From: Paramecium primaurelia
Lineage: Eukaryota > Ciliophora > Oligohymenophorea > Peniculida > Parameciidae
Length of the DNA: 64,000 bases
Reading direction: 5' to 3'
Assembly: GCA_905182975.1 (NCBI GenBank)
Contig: CAJJDM010000063.1
Coordinates: 392,216 to 456,215 of the forward strand
Shown: positions 12,018 through 24,822 of the stretch, one piece after another
How the letters are laid out: every line of letters begins with the position of its first letter
How positions within the stretch are numbered: position 1 is the first letter of the stretch
Made by a program: the position numbers and the translations under genes
The notes under the pieces: model-generated
The model's database searches: none
Told to the model about the DNA's origin: nothing
Seen by the model: the letters and a program-made list of their open reading frames with translations, nothing else

Positions 12018-12241
12018 TAATTGATTATTCGAACGTAAATTGCTGGACAAATATTATAAACAGTTAACTTTTTTCAACAATCTTAATAAGACTATAGAAT
12101 GTGTTTTTCTTAACTTATTTAATATTTTAACTTATAATTAAATGATTAATTAAGGATATAAATCAATTTAATATTAAATGTTAGATCATTTACATTTCAT
12201 AATATAGATATGAAAATAGTCTATTAATGCAATTTATATGT

Positions 12242-12922
12242 TCAATAACATACTTAAAGACAACCTTAATAGAATATAATCCATTTAACTTTTAAATATA
12301 TAAGAAAAGATAAAAAAACTGTTTAAAATAATAAAATTCTCTAAAATTTATTAAGAATTTAGAATTATAATTAGATAGCCAATATTTCTATTTTATATAA
12401 TCTATTCAAAATTGGTGACATAAGTAAAGATGAATTATATGTAATAGAATTAAGGAAGAATTCATAAATAAAAAATGTTATTGGATCAGCTTTATTATGA
12501 AATTCAAAATTAAATTTTGACTTATCAATATTATTAATAAACCCCCTTTTCCATTCCTATAGTTAATCTTTATTATTAAATTTATTCATTAAATTCTATA
12601 AAAAAATAGTTACTGAATAACAAATATCTTAAGATAATATTGTTTAAAAATTTCATAAACATTAATAATTAGGATTAATTTTATACTTCTTATTAGAATG
12701 ATTCATATTTCCCATTATCTATTTGGTTAATTCAAAATATTCTAGTTCTCTCTCTTCACTTAAGAAAAGTGAAATAGAATTAATAAATAAATAATAAGTA
12801 TTTGATAGGTGACATATATTCTCAATTTACTATTCTATGTATTCTTCATTTTCATCAAATGAATACTTATTGTTAATAGAAACAGTGTTTAGTGATTAAA
12901 ATATAGAGTATCTGGTACATTG
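12242..12922 (-). CDS. Hypothetical protein with probable 33-nt stop-containing intron
   Basis: A frame open from 12922 down to TGA at 12242, except for one internal TGA within ...NPNYQCL. That TGA lies inside a 33-nt GTTTAT...CTTAAG stretch, whose removal keeps the frame. In-frame introns carrying a stop are the kind tolerated in Paramecium, because retained copies are degraded. The protein has an acidic N-part (FDENEEYIEQQIEN), then SEERELEYFELTKQIMGNM, and a later LQEWKRGFINNIDKSKF stretch. There is no Met near the 5' end in this frame, so a 5' exon or intron is missing and the start is unknown. Alternative: a pseudogene. It is divergent from the gene at 12957. Confidence 0.5.
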
Positions 12923-12956
12923 TCATTATTTAATTATATTTAATTATATAACTAAT

Positions 12957-13813
12957 ATGAAAAAGCATTATAGTGAAAATTTATAGGAGTATTGTGTTTT
13001 CTATAAAGATAAAGAACTTCCTGCTTTACATAAGACAGATAAATTTATGAAGGCTATGATTTTGGATTCAATCAAGGATTAAGAACATCCTCTTAATCAA
13101 TTAATTGAAAAAAAATAAATTTTTGTGCCATTTATTAATGAAAGAGATAGTATGGGAAGATTGATTTCAAGTGAATAGTATCATAGAAAAAGAAAAAGTG
13201 ATGCTTCAAGTCTCTTTAATTCTCCTAAGAATAGTAATGTTTATTTAAGTAAGAACTCCATTTCGAATACTTGTAGTATTTATGAAAATTAACTACCTGC
13301 TGCAAAATTAAAACTTAAAAATCTTTTAGGAAGCACTCCTGAAAATACTGAATTATTTTAATCCACTTTATTAGGAAGTCAATTCGAATTTAAATAATCA
13401 TTCTAGTTTAATTCAAAACGTAATCAGCTTAATTTTAGAACACATAAAAAAAATAATAGTTTATAAAATAAGTTACCACAATTTATTAATTACTAAAAAA
13501 ATAAAGAATTTAAATTATTTAAATAACCAAATACACCATAAGCCACTAGATTTTATTAAAGTAACTTTATCATTGAAATGTTTAATCAAAACAAGTATTA
13601 AAAGTTGTTATTTAAATTAGAATTGCTGAAAATAAAATATAATATATATTGCTGATTGAACAAATATAAAAGTTATAATCTGAATTATTACAAAATTTAT
13701 CAGCAAATGAGAGAAGAAGAACATTTGTTAAATTGGATGGAAATAGAAGAATCAAATTAAGTTTATTATTACTTCTATCCAGACCACACATTCAATATCA
13801 GATGTTATAATGA
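12957..13813 (+). CDS. Hypothetical Ser/Asn-rich protein (276 aa)
   Basis: Exons 12957-13594 and 13621-13813 around a 26-nt GTATTA...AATTAG intron. Starts MKKHYSENLQEYC. The middle is low-complexity and phosphosite-rich (HRKRKSDASSLFNSPKN, LLGSTPENTELF). Removing the intron links smoothly to IAENKIQYI and an amphipathic EQIQKLQSELLQNLSANERRR helix. An alternative 3' intron near 13758-13779 could extend the C-terminus. No family recognised. Composition suggests a disordered regulatory or cytoskeletal protein, which is only an inference. Confidence 0.6.
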
Positions 13814-14200
13814 TTTGTATATAATTTATATTTGATAATAGAAGATAACTTTAAAACTCTGAATAAACACATATATTAATACCTAAGTTATTATATATAT
13901 CTAAAATTATACATATAATAATTAATACTATACTTCAATTCAATAATTACACTTTCCTCCCATAGTTTTTCTATTTAATTGATAATTTAGCTACTCTATT
14001 AGTTTATTCTAATAAATTACATTAATAATATATATAAATATGTAAATTAATATTATCTTTTTTATAATTTCTCCAATATATTTCTTAAAAGGCAAGAATT
14101 TTATAAGAAGTATTTAGGAAACAAGGTTGTTGTAATTGTGTATATAAAAATAATAATTACAAATTTGCAATCTTATAACAATATTAAAAATTTAAATTAA
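13814..14200. other. Intergenic spacer, no gene seen
   Basis: AT-rich sequence without a supported frame. It lies between the Ser/Asn-rich orphan and the SAPS gene, and presumably holds the promoter of the latter. Confidence 0.6.
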
Positions 14201-16209
14201 ATGTTTTTCAAGTAAGAAATTGTATATAGTTAGCTTTGCTCGTTTTTTCACTTAGCAATAACAATTAGATAGTTTGTTAGCTAATCCTGATTGTGATTTA
14301 GAAACGATTTTATCAACTGAAGGTATATTGCAAGAAATAAAAGGATTAGGAGCTACAAAATTTGCTGATCAGTATTAATTTAAGCATATTAATTAGTGTC
14401 ATAAAGCATCCTGAAATGTATTAAAAAATGATTGATTACATAATATAATTTGAAGATGAACTTATTGATAAGAAAACTCAAATTTAGTAATTTATTAATT
14501 ATACTTTTAGATTCCCCTTTCTTACAAGTGAAATTTTAGGTAGTTAAAATTAGAAATTAATTGATTATCTATTTGAATGTCCTGAAGAGGAAATTTAATT
14601 TGAAAATTAATAAATACGCTAAGGATTATACAACTAACTGTTGTCTTTCTTGGAGAATGATATTCTAAATGTTACTTCAGCAGGATATTTTGCAAAAGCA
14701 TTCATAGCAATAATTAAAAAGAGAGGTTTTGATGTATGATATTTTTAAATAATTAGGTTTGGGAAACAATTATTAACAACAAAACAATTCTTTCAAATTT
14801 AATAAAACATATAGATATAAAGCATATAGCAGAAATAATTGAAAAATTAATAATTTTAGATACATCATAAGAAAATTATGAAGAGAAATTCTTTGAAGAA
14901 AGAAAATAATTATTAGAAAGAATAATTAAATTATTATAATATAAATCTTATAATACAGAAATAGTTGATAATGTTTGTGATATATTAATTGAAATTACAA
15001 CTAAGAGTATGAGTTCTCTATATTATAATAATGGAGAAATAATTCCTTTTATTGATATAATCAAGAAACCTGAATTATTTTTTAAAATTGCATTGTAAAC
15101 ATAACGTATAGGACCTTATCAATTATTAATTAATTTAGTAGAGATGCAATCAAAAGAAACTAAAAAAGAAGATGATGATGAAGTTGTTCATAATTTAGAA
15201 AAAGATTATTCAATTTTTGAATCAATCTTATCTGAATTACCTTAAAATCTCTTAAATTAAGATTATCATACAAGTAATTTTATTAATTCTAATCGAATTT
15301 CCATTCAACCTTTTGGATTAGCAAGAATGAATTTGCTAAAATTAATTTAAGTTCTTGTTCAGTAATTTAATTATTAATATATTTATAAGAACCAATGATT
15401 ATAAAATTATCAAGATTTTAATAGACTCAAGACTTATTCAAGCATTATAGATTATTATTATTAAGTATGAATCAAATAATCAAATCCATGCATGTTGTGA
15501 TAAAATACTAAGGGCAATTATCGATCTTAATTAAGATGATTTCACTCTAGATGTAAAGTATTTTTAATTCTTTCAATAGGTTTTTGAAAATAATAATCTT
15601 TTAAATTATATTGTTTAAAATCATAATACTGAAAATACAAAAAAAGGATTTATTGGATTTATGACATAAATATCTAATTATTTAGAAGAAAAAAGTAAAT
15701 AAAATAATAAAATTTAAAAATTACTTAGAATGAGTATTAATTTATTATTAATAATAGATGAATAATGGTAATCATTTACAGAAAATATCTTAAATAATGT
15801 TAATTCAATAGAGAAACCTTATTTATGTAATGCCAATCCAAGACCAAGTTAAGAACCTGATGTTCTTGATGAATAAGAAACTGACAATATCTTGAACATT
15901 CTAAGAGTATTTATTATTAATTAATAATATTTTTAGAAATTTAATAATAATTTTTAGAAGAATGATAAAAATATAGGAAATAATGAAAATGGAGAGGAAG
16001 TCTAAAGAAATACAGAAGTGTTGAATGAATTTGAATAAGATTAATAGGAGGATAATGCTTAAGAAGAGGAAATTTAAGAAGAATAAGATCAATAAAATGA
16101 TGATGATTAGAATGATGATTAAGTTAGATAGGAATATAATTAGAATAATTTCTGGAAATTAGATGTTAATGATAAATAAGCTTAAGAATTGTTGGATAAT
16201 TTTGAATGA
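14201..16209 (+). CDS. SAPS-domain protein (PP6/Sit4 phosphatase regulatory subunit-like)
   Basis: 623 residues from six exons; introns at 14222-14255, 14372-14396, 14734-14756, 15362-15389 and 15553-15579 (34, 25, 23, 28 and 27 nt). All are needed and together give an exact frame. The N-terminus matches the SAPS family: a short Met-exon, then LDSLLANPDCDLETILSTEG, HPEMYQKMIDYII, FRFPFLTSEIL, LENDILNVTSAGYFAKAF. In yeast Sap and human PP6R proteins this region binds the Sit4/PP6 catalytic subunit. Helical armadillo-like sequence continues to about 520. It includes an FGLARMNLLKLIQVL motif diagnostic of the family. The C-terminus is an acidic, Gln/Asp/Glu-rich low-complexity tail. Cytosolic phosphatase adaptor by homology. 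Confidence 0.9.
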
Positions 16210-16264
16210 TAAATTATCATTAATGTAATTTTGAATTTAAATCATAATGCTAAATTAATAATAT

Positions 16265-17996
16265 TCATTAGTTTTATATTTTTTATGATCTATTAAGTAT
16301 CTCAGTTGGTTTTGTAGTATACAATTTATCAATATCAAATTATAGATCTGCTGTACCAATTTTATCAAAATAAGAAATCAACCTATATTATATATATAAA
16401 TTATATTACTCTTTATTTTTCTAATCATTTCTATTCCAATTGATAAATTGAATGGCTCCCATATAGATTTTTCTAAATGATTTAGAAAATAACGTAAAAT
16501 CTGGATTATCCTCTTCCTCTAAAATAGTTTTTAATGATTTGAATTCTTAGTTATCTGATCTTTTAGGATTTCTTAAGAATACACATTCATCTTCCTATAA
16601 TAAATACAAATTTAATACTCTAAATTACAAAATAATTTAGTTTAATATTTTTGTTATGTACTCTTTTAATAATTTAGTCATTTCTGATTTATAGTTTTAT
16701 GTGAAATCTGCTAATTCTCCTTAAGAAAATCTTTTTTTAAATTCAGGAAGAATAGAAGATTATTAATTTATTAATAATCCAAGTGCATTCATTATTGTTC
16801 TATATCTATATCCAGAGAGACAAACCAAAAGGGCAGCCATTTAATCATTATCAAATTTAATTGAGTTTTTTTGAAATCTAAGAATTAAATATAAATTAAT
16901 ACTTTGAATCCTATAATAATTTATAAGTTTTGGCTGCTAAATCACTTTTTGTAATCAAAATTTTTATTAAATGTAGAATTTTATCAGATTTACTAGCTCC
17001 AGAAATTTAATCTACTCTATAAAATTCCTAATAATAACTTAAATTCTAAGTTGTTAATGTATTCTTTCTTGGATTAGACCTTTTTGGTTAAGTTATATTC
17101 AATGAAAAAATAGGTGATGAAAATAATTACATCCAAGATAATCTATCTGATTCTTCATATTTTAACATTGATTCTATTAAGATTTAAATATCTTCTGGAA
17201 CATTTTCTTTTACAGCAGAAATAGCTGGACATTTAATTGGATTACTTTATAAATTTCTTAAATTTTCTACTAATTCAGCTTAACTAGATGCCTTAATAGG
17301 TAAATCAAAATAAATTAATTAATAGAATATTACACCTAATGAATAAACATCTGCTTTTGATGAAAATTTAGGTTCTAAAAATAATTATGGAGCAGCATAT
17401 GCAGGAGTACCAACTTTAGTAATCAAATGCATATTAACCATATCATCTAATATTCTACCCATACCTAAATCTGCAATCTTATAAATATCATTAGATATTA
17501 GTATATTTGCTGGTTTAAGGTCTCTATGAATAATTTTCATTTTAAATAAGGCTTCATATCCTTTAACTACTTGTTTGATTATTTCAACTCCCTCATTTAC
17601 TGTAAACCAAGTTTATTACTTCTATTTTTAATCCATTAAACCTTTAAGATCTCCTTGATTACATTTCTCCATTATTATATATAAATTTTGATCTTTAGTT
17701 TCTTCAATTATATCAACTAATTCAACAAGATTTTCATTCTCTTTTTAAAGTGGTTTAAGTAAATTTAAGATATCGATTTCTCTTTTCAATAAGGTAGGAT
17801 CAACTCCTTTTTTATCTACACATTTAGCACAAAGGAGTAATTCTTTATTTCTTTAATCATAACATTAATAAACTATTCCATACTATCCTCTACCAATTAA
17901 TTTCTTCTTTTCAACAACATAATTCCCAATTTAGATATCAGTGATAGGTTTTATTGGTATTCCAGTATCATTCTAAACTTTTGATCTTGGTTTCAT
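16265..17996 (-). CDS. Ser/Thr protein kinase, ULK/ATG1-like, with DLG instead of DFG
   Basis: 560 residues, introns at 16878-16902 and 16596-16619. Kinase domain: IGRGQYGIVYQC glycine loop, CAKCVDKK (ATP lysine), HRDLKPANIL catalytic loop, then KIADLGMGR, so the usual DFG Phe is Leu, a tolerated change. GTPAYAAPQLF and ADVYSLGVIFYQL follow. HRDLKPANIL and the short activation segment recall ULK/ATG1 kinases in ciliates. The 280-residue C-terminal region (SGYRYRTIMNALGLLI..., ending NRSQKIQNQ) has no named domain. Both C-terminal introns are needed to keep it open. Catalytic Asp and Lys are present, so activity is likely. The assignment to autophagy is not secure. Confidence 0.85.
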
Positions 17997-18113
17997 TTTT
18001 TAAAATAATTAATTATTCTATTTAAACTTTAGTATATTTATGAACATCAAAAAAACCATTATTAATTTAAATTAGATTATTATATATATATCATTTAACT
18101 TATTTTTAAATAA

Positions 18114-19231
18114 TCATGTATATTAATACAATTACTATATCAAATATGAAATAATATCATTAGTAGATTATAACTGACGAATATACTTAATACTCTTGGT
18201 ATTATATTTTGAAATCAAATGTTCATAATTTGGCCTTGGAGTCATATTTGTTACTTTGTCTTTGTAATCCACATCAATATATTGTTGAGGCCTTTGTATA
18301 TCAAGATTAATGATATCATCTACTATTTTTTTTATGGATTATAATGTTTCATCATATTTCTCTTTCTAGAACATATAAGGAAATAATAATTGTTCAGTCT
18401 AAAACACATCCACCTATTTATATACGGATTGAAGTTTCTCTAATAAAGATAGATTCTGAAAATATAAATCATCGTTTTTATGACTCAATGATTTATTGAA
18501 TCTTTTCAATTCTCTATAAAATAGATAATATAATACTCATATTATTAATAAAGATTATCATTTCTTATTTTATATTAAATTGTTTGATTCTATTATTCTA
18601 ATAAAACAATTGCCTACTTCAAACCTGCTATTTCATCTTGTTATTCTTATTATTCTTATTTCCTTTTCTTTATTTTTCATTATCTAAAAATACCTCTTTT
18701 AATGCTTAGTAATTCCACTCTATTTACTTTCTCTTACTAATTTATAACTATAATTCCTAAATAAGTAATTCACACATCTCCTTTGATGCCTATTCCTCTT
18801 GAGGAGCCACAATTAAATTATCTAAAATTATTTACTTTTATTACATAGTTTAGGATTTATTATATAATCCCCTAATTTTTAACAAAGTGACTTCAATTCT
18901 AAAGAATCACAGTAAAGAAAAAATTTAAGTTTCTTTAACAATTCGTCTAATTTACCCTTCTTCATTATTAATTCATAACCCAATAATCCATTCAAACCAC
19001 TAAATAATTAATCTAGTTGTTATTTTGAATTCTTATTTTCAATATCTTAAGTACTGCATTCAACCACTTTATATACCAAATCCTATTGAGATGCTCTCCT
19101 TTATAATTATCTACTTGATTATAAATTAGGAATAGATCTTTGATCTTTGCTAGAACTTCTTTTTTAAGATGATCTTGGACCTGGTTGACATAATTTTTGT
19201 AATTTTTCCCAATTTTATTGCAGTTTAGCAT
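18114..19231 (-). CDS. Hypothetical helical protein (337 aa, four introns)
   Basis: Starts MLNCNKIGKNYKNYVNQVQ. Four introns (19032-19054, 18822-18844, 18590-18624, 18514-18536; 23, 23, 35 and 23 nt) restore one frame of exactly 338 codons. Each unspliced segment quickly meets TGA, which supports the structure. The protein is mostly charged amphipathic helix (HLKKEVLAKIKDLFLIYNQ, KLDELLKKLKFFLYC). A conserved-looking Pro-containing tail reads LDIQRPQQYIDVDYKDKV, then PRPNYEHLISKY. No catalytic motif or membrane helix. The tail has the look of a structural or ciliary component, but that is a guess. Confidence 0.65.
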
Positions 19232-19444
19232 TACTCATACAATAAATTAATTTGTTATTAATTTATTCTTAAAATTATTATTTACTTAAATACTAATACA
19301 TATTGATATAAAACTAAATATTTTACTTATCTAGATAATATATTCAATAATGTTTATTTAATTAATCCAAATAAAAAGAAGGTTTTATTTTAGACAATTA
19401 TTTACATCTCTATATATTATTTAAATAAATATAATATTCTATAT

Positions 19445-20022
19445 ATGCCAATTGAAATAAAAGTAAGAACAAAACAAAAATTAAGATAAATTATTGCAGC
19501 TTAAAAAAAAATAAGAAAATCAACCAATTAATAATAAGAAAAAGGATAACAAAAATTGTCAATCCCAATTGTTAAAAAAAAAGAAATTGAGTAAGTTAAT
19601 AATAAATCTCATTCTGTTAAATTTAGTATCTAATTTATATTTAGAATATAGATAAATTATTTTATCCAAATGAACCAAATTAGTTATTTCCTCATTAACT
19701 ATAAGAGAATATCATAAAAATTATAAAATCTTTTGGAATATCTACAAATATAAAGCATATAATTAATAATTTATGTTTATTTTACTAAAATCCTATTGAT
19801 GAAAAGATTTTTGAAAATTATCTTGCTTATGCTGAAGAAAATGGAATTATCTATGAAAGATAAGGATAATATTTTGTATCTTAAGAATTAATACCATAGG
19901 TAATATTAGATTAAGTTTTCTAGTTAGAATAAAAAAATATTATATTATTTCAAAATTAAGAATTATAAGAAATAAATTTAAATGTTTAAGCTGAAATAGA
20001 AAAAAAACAGATTATAAATTGA
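19445..20022 (+). CDS. Hypothetical basic protein (183 aa)
   Basis: Two exons flank a 26-nt intron (19626-19651). The N-terminus MPIEIKVRTKQKLRQII is followed by a Lys/Gln-rich basic tract. The second exon encodes a folded-looking domain (FYPNEPNQLFPHQLQENIIKIIK, then AYAEENGIIYERQGQYFVSQEL) that could be a small winged-helix fold, judging from its helix-turn-strand spacing. I cannot name the family. The basic tail plus possible winged helix would fit nucleic-acid binding, as inference only. Confidence 0.6.
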
Positions 20023-20154
20023 ATTTATTTTGATAAATATATAGATATCTTTAATTTTAATATTATTCCTTGTCAATTATCAAATTTGGATATAAAATTA
20101 TATAAAAATAATTTTACCCCATTTAATATACAAATTATAGTATTATTTATAAAA

Positions 20155-20706
20155 ATGCTTAATAATGATGACTTTTATTATGCTAGTGAAATACATGAAG
20201 ATAATTCATCAACATAATCCGCTTATAGTTGTTGTATTGCCTTTTTGTGTATGCTATGTGGTTATGTGTTATTGTAAACAAATTATTACATAGAAGGGTA
20301 AATTGATAATTTGAACTAGTAAGTCAAATCCATATTATTATTAATGTACGATGACTTTGCCATTAACTTACTTTTGTGGAGTGGCATTTTTAATAGCTGC
20401 AGCTGTGAGATTTGTATTTTTAATCGTTTTTTGTTTACAATCAGAAAAATAATAACCACATTCTAGTCTATTTCATAAAAAAGTAAAGCATTCTGAAATA
20501 ATGATTGCTATGGCGTAAATATTATAATTTAATTAATTAGATTTTTCTTTTTTGGTTCTTTCATTCTAATGGTAAAAGAGTAATGTTATGAATTGACTGT
20601 TGCTCTACTTTTTGTATTAATTTTAACAGCTTTCATGATTCTACAAATATGTTGTTATGATATTGATGATGATGAAGTGATATGTGAAGAAATACTTGAT
20701 TATTGA
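20155..20706 (+). CDS. Four-TM membrane protein (167 aa)
   Basis: Two introns (20298-20319, 22 nt; 20515-20540, 26 nt) join three exons into 168 codons. Four hydrophobic helices: CIAFLCMLCGYVLL, TYFCGVAFLIAAAVRFVFLI, MAFFFFGSFILMV and VALLFVLILTAFMIL. The N-terminus is acidic (MLNNDDFYYASEIHED) and the C-terminus very acidic (DIDDDEVICEEILDY), so both ends are probably cytosolic. Splicing is required: without it the last two helices are in another frame. The stop lies only 23 bp before the channel gene Met. Family not recognised. Confidence 0.65.
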
Positions 20707-20729
20707 AAGACATTATTATAAAACAAATA

Positions 20730-23700
20730 ATGAAATAAGAAAGTATTCAATCTCCTTAATTGTGTGATAATTTTCCACCAAGACCACCAAATCCTAGGAG
20801 ATCAGCAATCTTTAAATAATAGAATGCTATCAGTCTAACTAAATTAGATACAAGACTCTAAGAAAAGAATGACATGCTTGTTGCATAAATTTAAAAGATT
20901 GTTAAACATATGCCTTCTGATGATAAATAACTCAAAGCAGAAAGACATATATATGATGCATATTACTTGAGAACTATTCGAAATGATATTGATTTAGCAG
21001 ATAAAGTAATATTAAAATACCTTTGGATTATTGAGAATAGCAGAATTTGGAGTGGATTTCTTTTAACATTAACTATTTTTTATTAGATTCTCACTTTCTT
21101 TGAAAAACCTTATCCTGAATCTGATTTTTATGAAGCACCTGATATAAGTAATATAGAATTTTTTATATTAATATTCCTTGGGATAGACTTCATAATAACT
21201 TTAGTTTTGTTGGCTACTAAAAAAAATGATGGAGGATTTCAATTTAACACAAAAAGAATGATGAAAATGTTGTTCTTTTTAGTGTGTATAACAGATTTTA
21301 TAAATTCAAGGATTGATTAAACTCAAATCAGATTCAGTAGATTAATTAGACCAGCATTGATGATATTTTTTTCAAAGGATCTTAGACGAAATCTTAAGGG
21401 TATAGCTAAAGCCAGCAAAGATTTATTATTGTTATTTTTACTTTATGTAATTATCATTTCAACCTATTCTTTTATTGGAATAAATTTAATTGGATAATTG
21501 GAAACTGTGGATTTAGAAACATAAGATTATGGGGATTTCTTTAAATTATTTAATATGTTATTTATGGCTGCTACTTTAGATTTCTACCCTGATATTATGA
21601 TTCCTCCTATATTTTAAGGTACATTTTATGCTCTCTATTTTGTTATATATATAATTCTCTTTTTGTTTCTATTTTAACCTATTCCCTTAGCAGTTGTTTA
21701 TGAAGGTTTTAGAAGACATAGAATGTAAATTGCTATTCAAGATATCATTAAATAAAAATCTGCTATGATGGCTAGTTTCATTTCATTAGATTCAAATGAT
21801 GCTGGATTTTTAACTGAAAATCAATTTAAGAAATTCTTAAAAACCTTTTATAGAGGTTAATTGACTGATGAAGAAGTTAAGATTATCTTTTCAGAAATTG
21901 ACAAAGATTTCAAGTAATTAATAATTATCAAATAGTGATAAGATTTAATTTGACGAATTTAATCAATTACTTTATGTCTTATAGAATAGTAAGAAAATCT
22001 CTTTACCTAGAACAAAACCACTTTAATGTTGGGAATCATTTAGAAACTTTCTTAATAAATATGGATTAAAGAAATTTATTGAATCTAATGTAATATTTAT
22101 ATACTATCTAAGACATTTGGTTTTTTCATGTTCCTTATTACTATAATAAATTGTGGTTTGATTATATCTGCATTCTTTATAGAGAATTTAGATGTACTGG
22201 CCATATTTGATACTATAGACACTGTATTTTTAGGCATTTTCATTTTTGAATGTTTAATTAAAATAATAGGTTTAGGAATATATGATTTTTTTGTTGATGG
22301 TTGGTATTTAAGTTGATTATATTCATAGGAATGTTTTTGATATTACATTGATATTGTTGTAGATACTATTTGATTATATTTTATTTAGTTTTGTGACAGG
22401 AAATATAGTTTAATCTATTAAAGCAAATAGAATTTTGAGAATTGCAAAAATATAAAAAGTTTTTAGATTATTTAGAGCTTTTAGATCAATAAAATTAGTA
22501 GGATATTTGTTGAGAGGATTAGAAATATTTGCTCATGTGAAAAATCTATTATATAAGATCATAATTTGTGTACCTTTAATATTAAGATTGATATTACCAG
22601 TATAGATTGTCTTTTTTACATATGCTTGTATAGGTATTTATATATATGGAGGAATTACTACTGATGATTAAAATCCTTTCTCAAATAATTCATGTGATCC
22701 AAATGAATTTAAATATTTATGGGGTTAATGTAAATATGCAGATTTTAATTCTATGGGTGGATCTTATTTAATGATGTTATAAGTATTTACAGCATCAGCA
22801 TGGGGACAATTAGTTTTTGAACTCTCCTTTGACACTAAGAATCTAGTAACTCCTATGTTATTTATTGGTTCATTTGTTTTTCTTTCTATTTTCTTATTAG
22901 CACTAATTGGAGGATTAGTTTGGGAAGTATTTACAGTTGTTTCTAAGACTCTATTTGAATAAGAAATGGAATAATTCAAACCAGAAGATAGAGTTGCTTT
23001 TTAACTTAATTTTTAAGATGAAGCACTATTAGGTAGTAGTATTGGTACAGAATATGATATTCGAAATGGAACTCAATTAAGCAATGCTATTCAATTATAA
23101 AAGAAAACTGCAATTCTTAATGATGATAACCCAGATATTTTAGAATTTAGACCAAGAAGTGTTGGTATTAGGGTGCATTAAGATGAAAAGTAAGAAATTC
23201 CTATTGAATTGGATGTTCAAATAGAAACTCAAATATATAGTAAAGTATTAAGAGTAGGAATAAATCCAAATTAAGTGACTCGTAAATTGAAACCTTAAGG
23301 AGATCTAGCATAAATTATTGAAGATGAATTACTTGAAATATAGAAGTTGTATTGCGATTATTTTATTGATTATTAAGAATTTCTAGAAATTAAATTTATT
23401 AAGGAATCTCATAACATTTATAATGTTACTTCAGAATATGTAGTTCATATTAGAAATGAAATTAAGAAAGATGAAATGTTTAAAAGAAAACATGTAAATA
23501 TTTCTAATCATGATTTACTTATTTAAAATGCTGTTTTAAGAGATACTAGTGAAATGTATATAAAATAATAGGAAGAATAATATTTTAAGAGTGAATATGG
23601 TTAAAAATTTGAATTAATTAAAGAATTAAAATTTTAAAGTAAATTTAAAGTTGAAAGTAAAATATTATTCTCTTTAATGGGTATATTGAAATTTCCAAAA

Positions 23701-24471
23701 CCAAATATTAAATATTTCTTTTAAATTCTTTACTTGATAGAAAATTATTTCACTTATTAATTATTACCAGATTGCTCATTTTTTAAATTATTACATTAAA
23801 TGGATGGAAAATGGTACTTAATTAGTATTGAAGATAATTAAATTGTATTTACTAAAATTGGAGCAGGACCTTGGACATATGATAATTTATTATTTGATCA
23901 AGGTTAAATGAGAATATGTGAGAATTTGAAGTTTATGAAGGAAATTAAGAATCCAGAGGTCAAAACACATATAAGAGAATTTCATACTAGTATGAATAAA
24001 ATGGCTAAATAATTTGAACTTGATATTACTAAAATAGATGTTAGAAGTACTATTGTACTATATCAAATAAAAAATGAACGTTATGCTCCTCCTGATTCTG
24101 CTACTCCAAGAATGAATGGATAAAAACCAACTATTAGTCCTAGATATTTAACAATGAGTGCTAGAAATGCTATGATAAGTCAACGCAATGTTGATGTGAA
24201 CTCTGTTAATGAAGATGATAATCCAGAAGGTATTTATTAGATTGGTGATAATGTTGATGAGTGTCATAGACATGTAAGTTAAACCATGATATTTGTGCTC
24301 TCTAAGGTATAAGCATAAGAGAGCAGAATTGTATATTAAAATTAGGTTATGTTAGCTTAATTTGTATTAGATTTGGCTGGAGTTATTAAGAACTATTCTG
24401 ATAATTTCTTTTAATAATTAGAGGAATTATATTCTTTGCGTAGTAAACAAAGAGGAATAAAACAAAAATGA
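20730..24471 (+). CDS. Two-pore-type voltage-gated cation channel with EF-hand linker
   Basis: 1223 residues after three introns (21914-21935, 22090-22112, 22304-22328; 22, 23 and 25 nt). Domain I (about residues 90-330) ends with a pore stretch MAATLDFYPDIMIPP that resembles the first filter of two-pore channels. The cytosolic linker holds two EF-hands: a weak one (DSNDAGFLTENQ) and a canonical loop DKDFNDKIQFDE created by splicing. Domain II contains FECLIKIIGLG, then WNVFD (across intron 3), and an S4 with Arg every third residue (ANRILRIAKIQKVFRLFRAF). Its pore reads FTASAWGQLVFEL. A 550-residue cytosolic C-terminus is far longer than in animal TPCs. Likely a Ca2+-modulated Na+/Ca2+ channel of endomembranes or plasma membrane, inferred from family. 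Confidence 0.9.
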
Positions 24472-24606
24472 TAATTAATATATATATATATATCTATAAA
24501 AATTATATTGTGAGTTCTCTGGGTAGCTTGTTAAATTATTTATAGAATTCAACAGCGACAAATCAAACATCAAATCATTTCCCATTCCTACCCAATTGTT
24601 ATATCA

Positions 24607-24798
24607 ATGGATGTACAACAAAACCTCAGGAATGATTAATAGTTGTCCTTAATTAATTCTTTAATTTCCCTAAAATATTATGCAAATTTTATATGGGTTT
24701 TCACTCTAATTTAAATTTAGATAGTTTTTGGTCAGTTTAAGTTTTTTAATTTTTTGAAATCACCTATTAACAAAATAGCATATATATTATGTAATTGA
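24607..24798 (+). CDS. Small hypothetical ORF (63 aa)
   Basis: A frame beginning MDVQQNLRNDQQLSLIN with a moderately hydrophobic centre (KYYANFIWVFTLI). It lies alone in the 350 bp between the channel and casein kinase 1 genes. TAA/TAG Gln codons are plentiful and the composition is protein-like. Nothing else confirms it, and it could be part of a 5' leader. Confidence 0.25.
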
Positions 24799-24822
24799 TT
24801 ATATAATATAAATTCATTCATT

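Noticed and set aside
12550..12680. Selenocysteine reading of the in-frame TGA
   Set aside because: No selenoprotein family similarity or SECIS-like element seen; a 33-nt intron explains it more simply.
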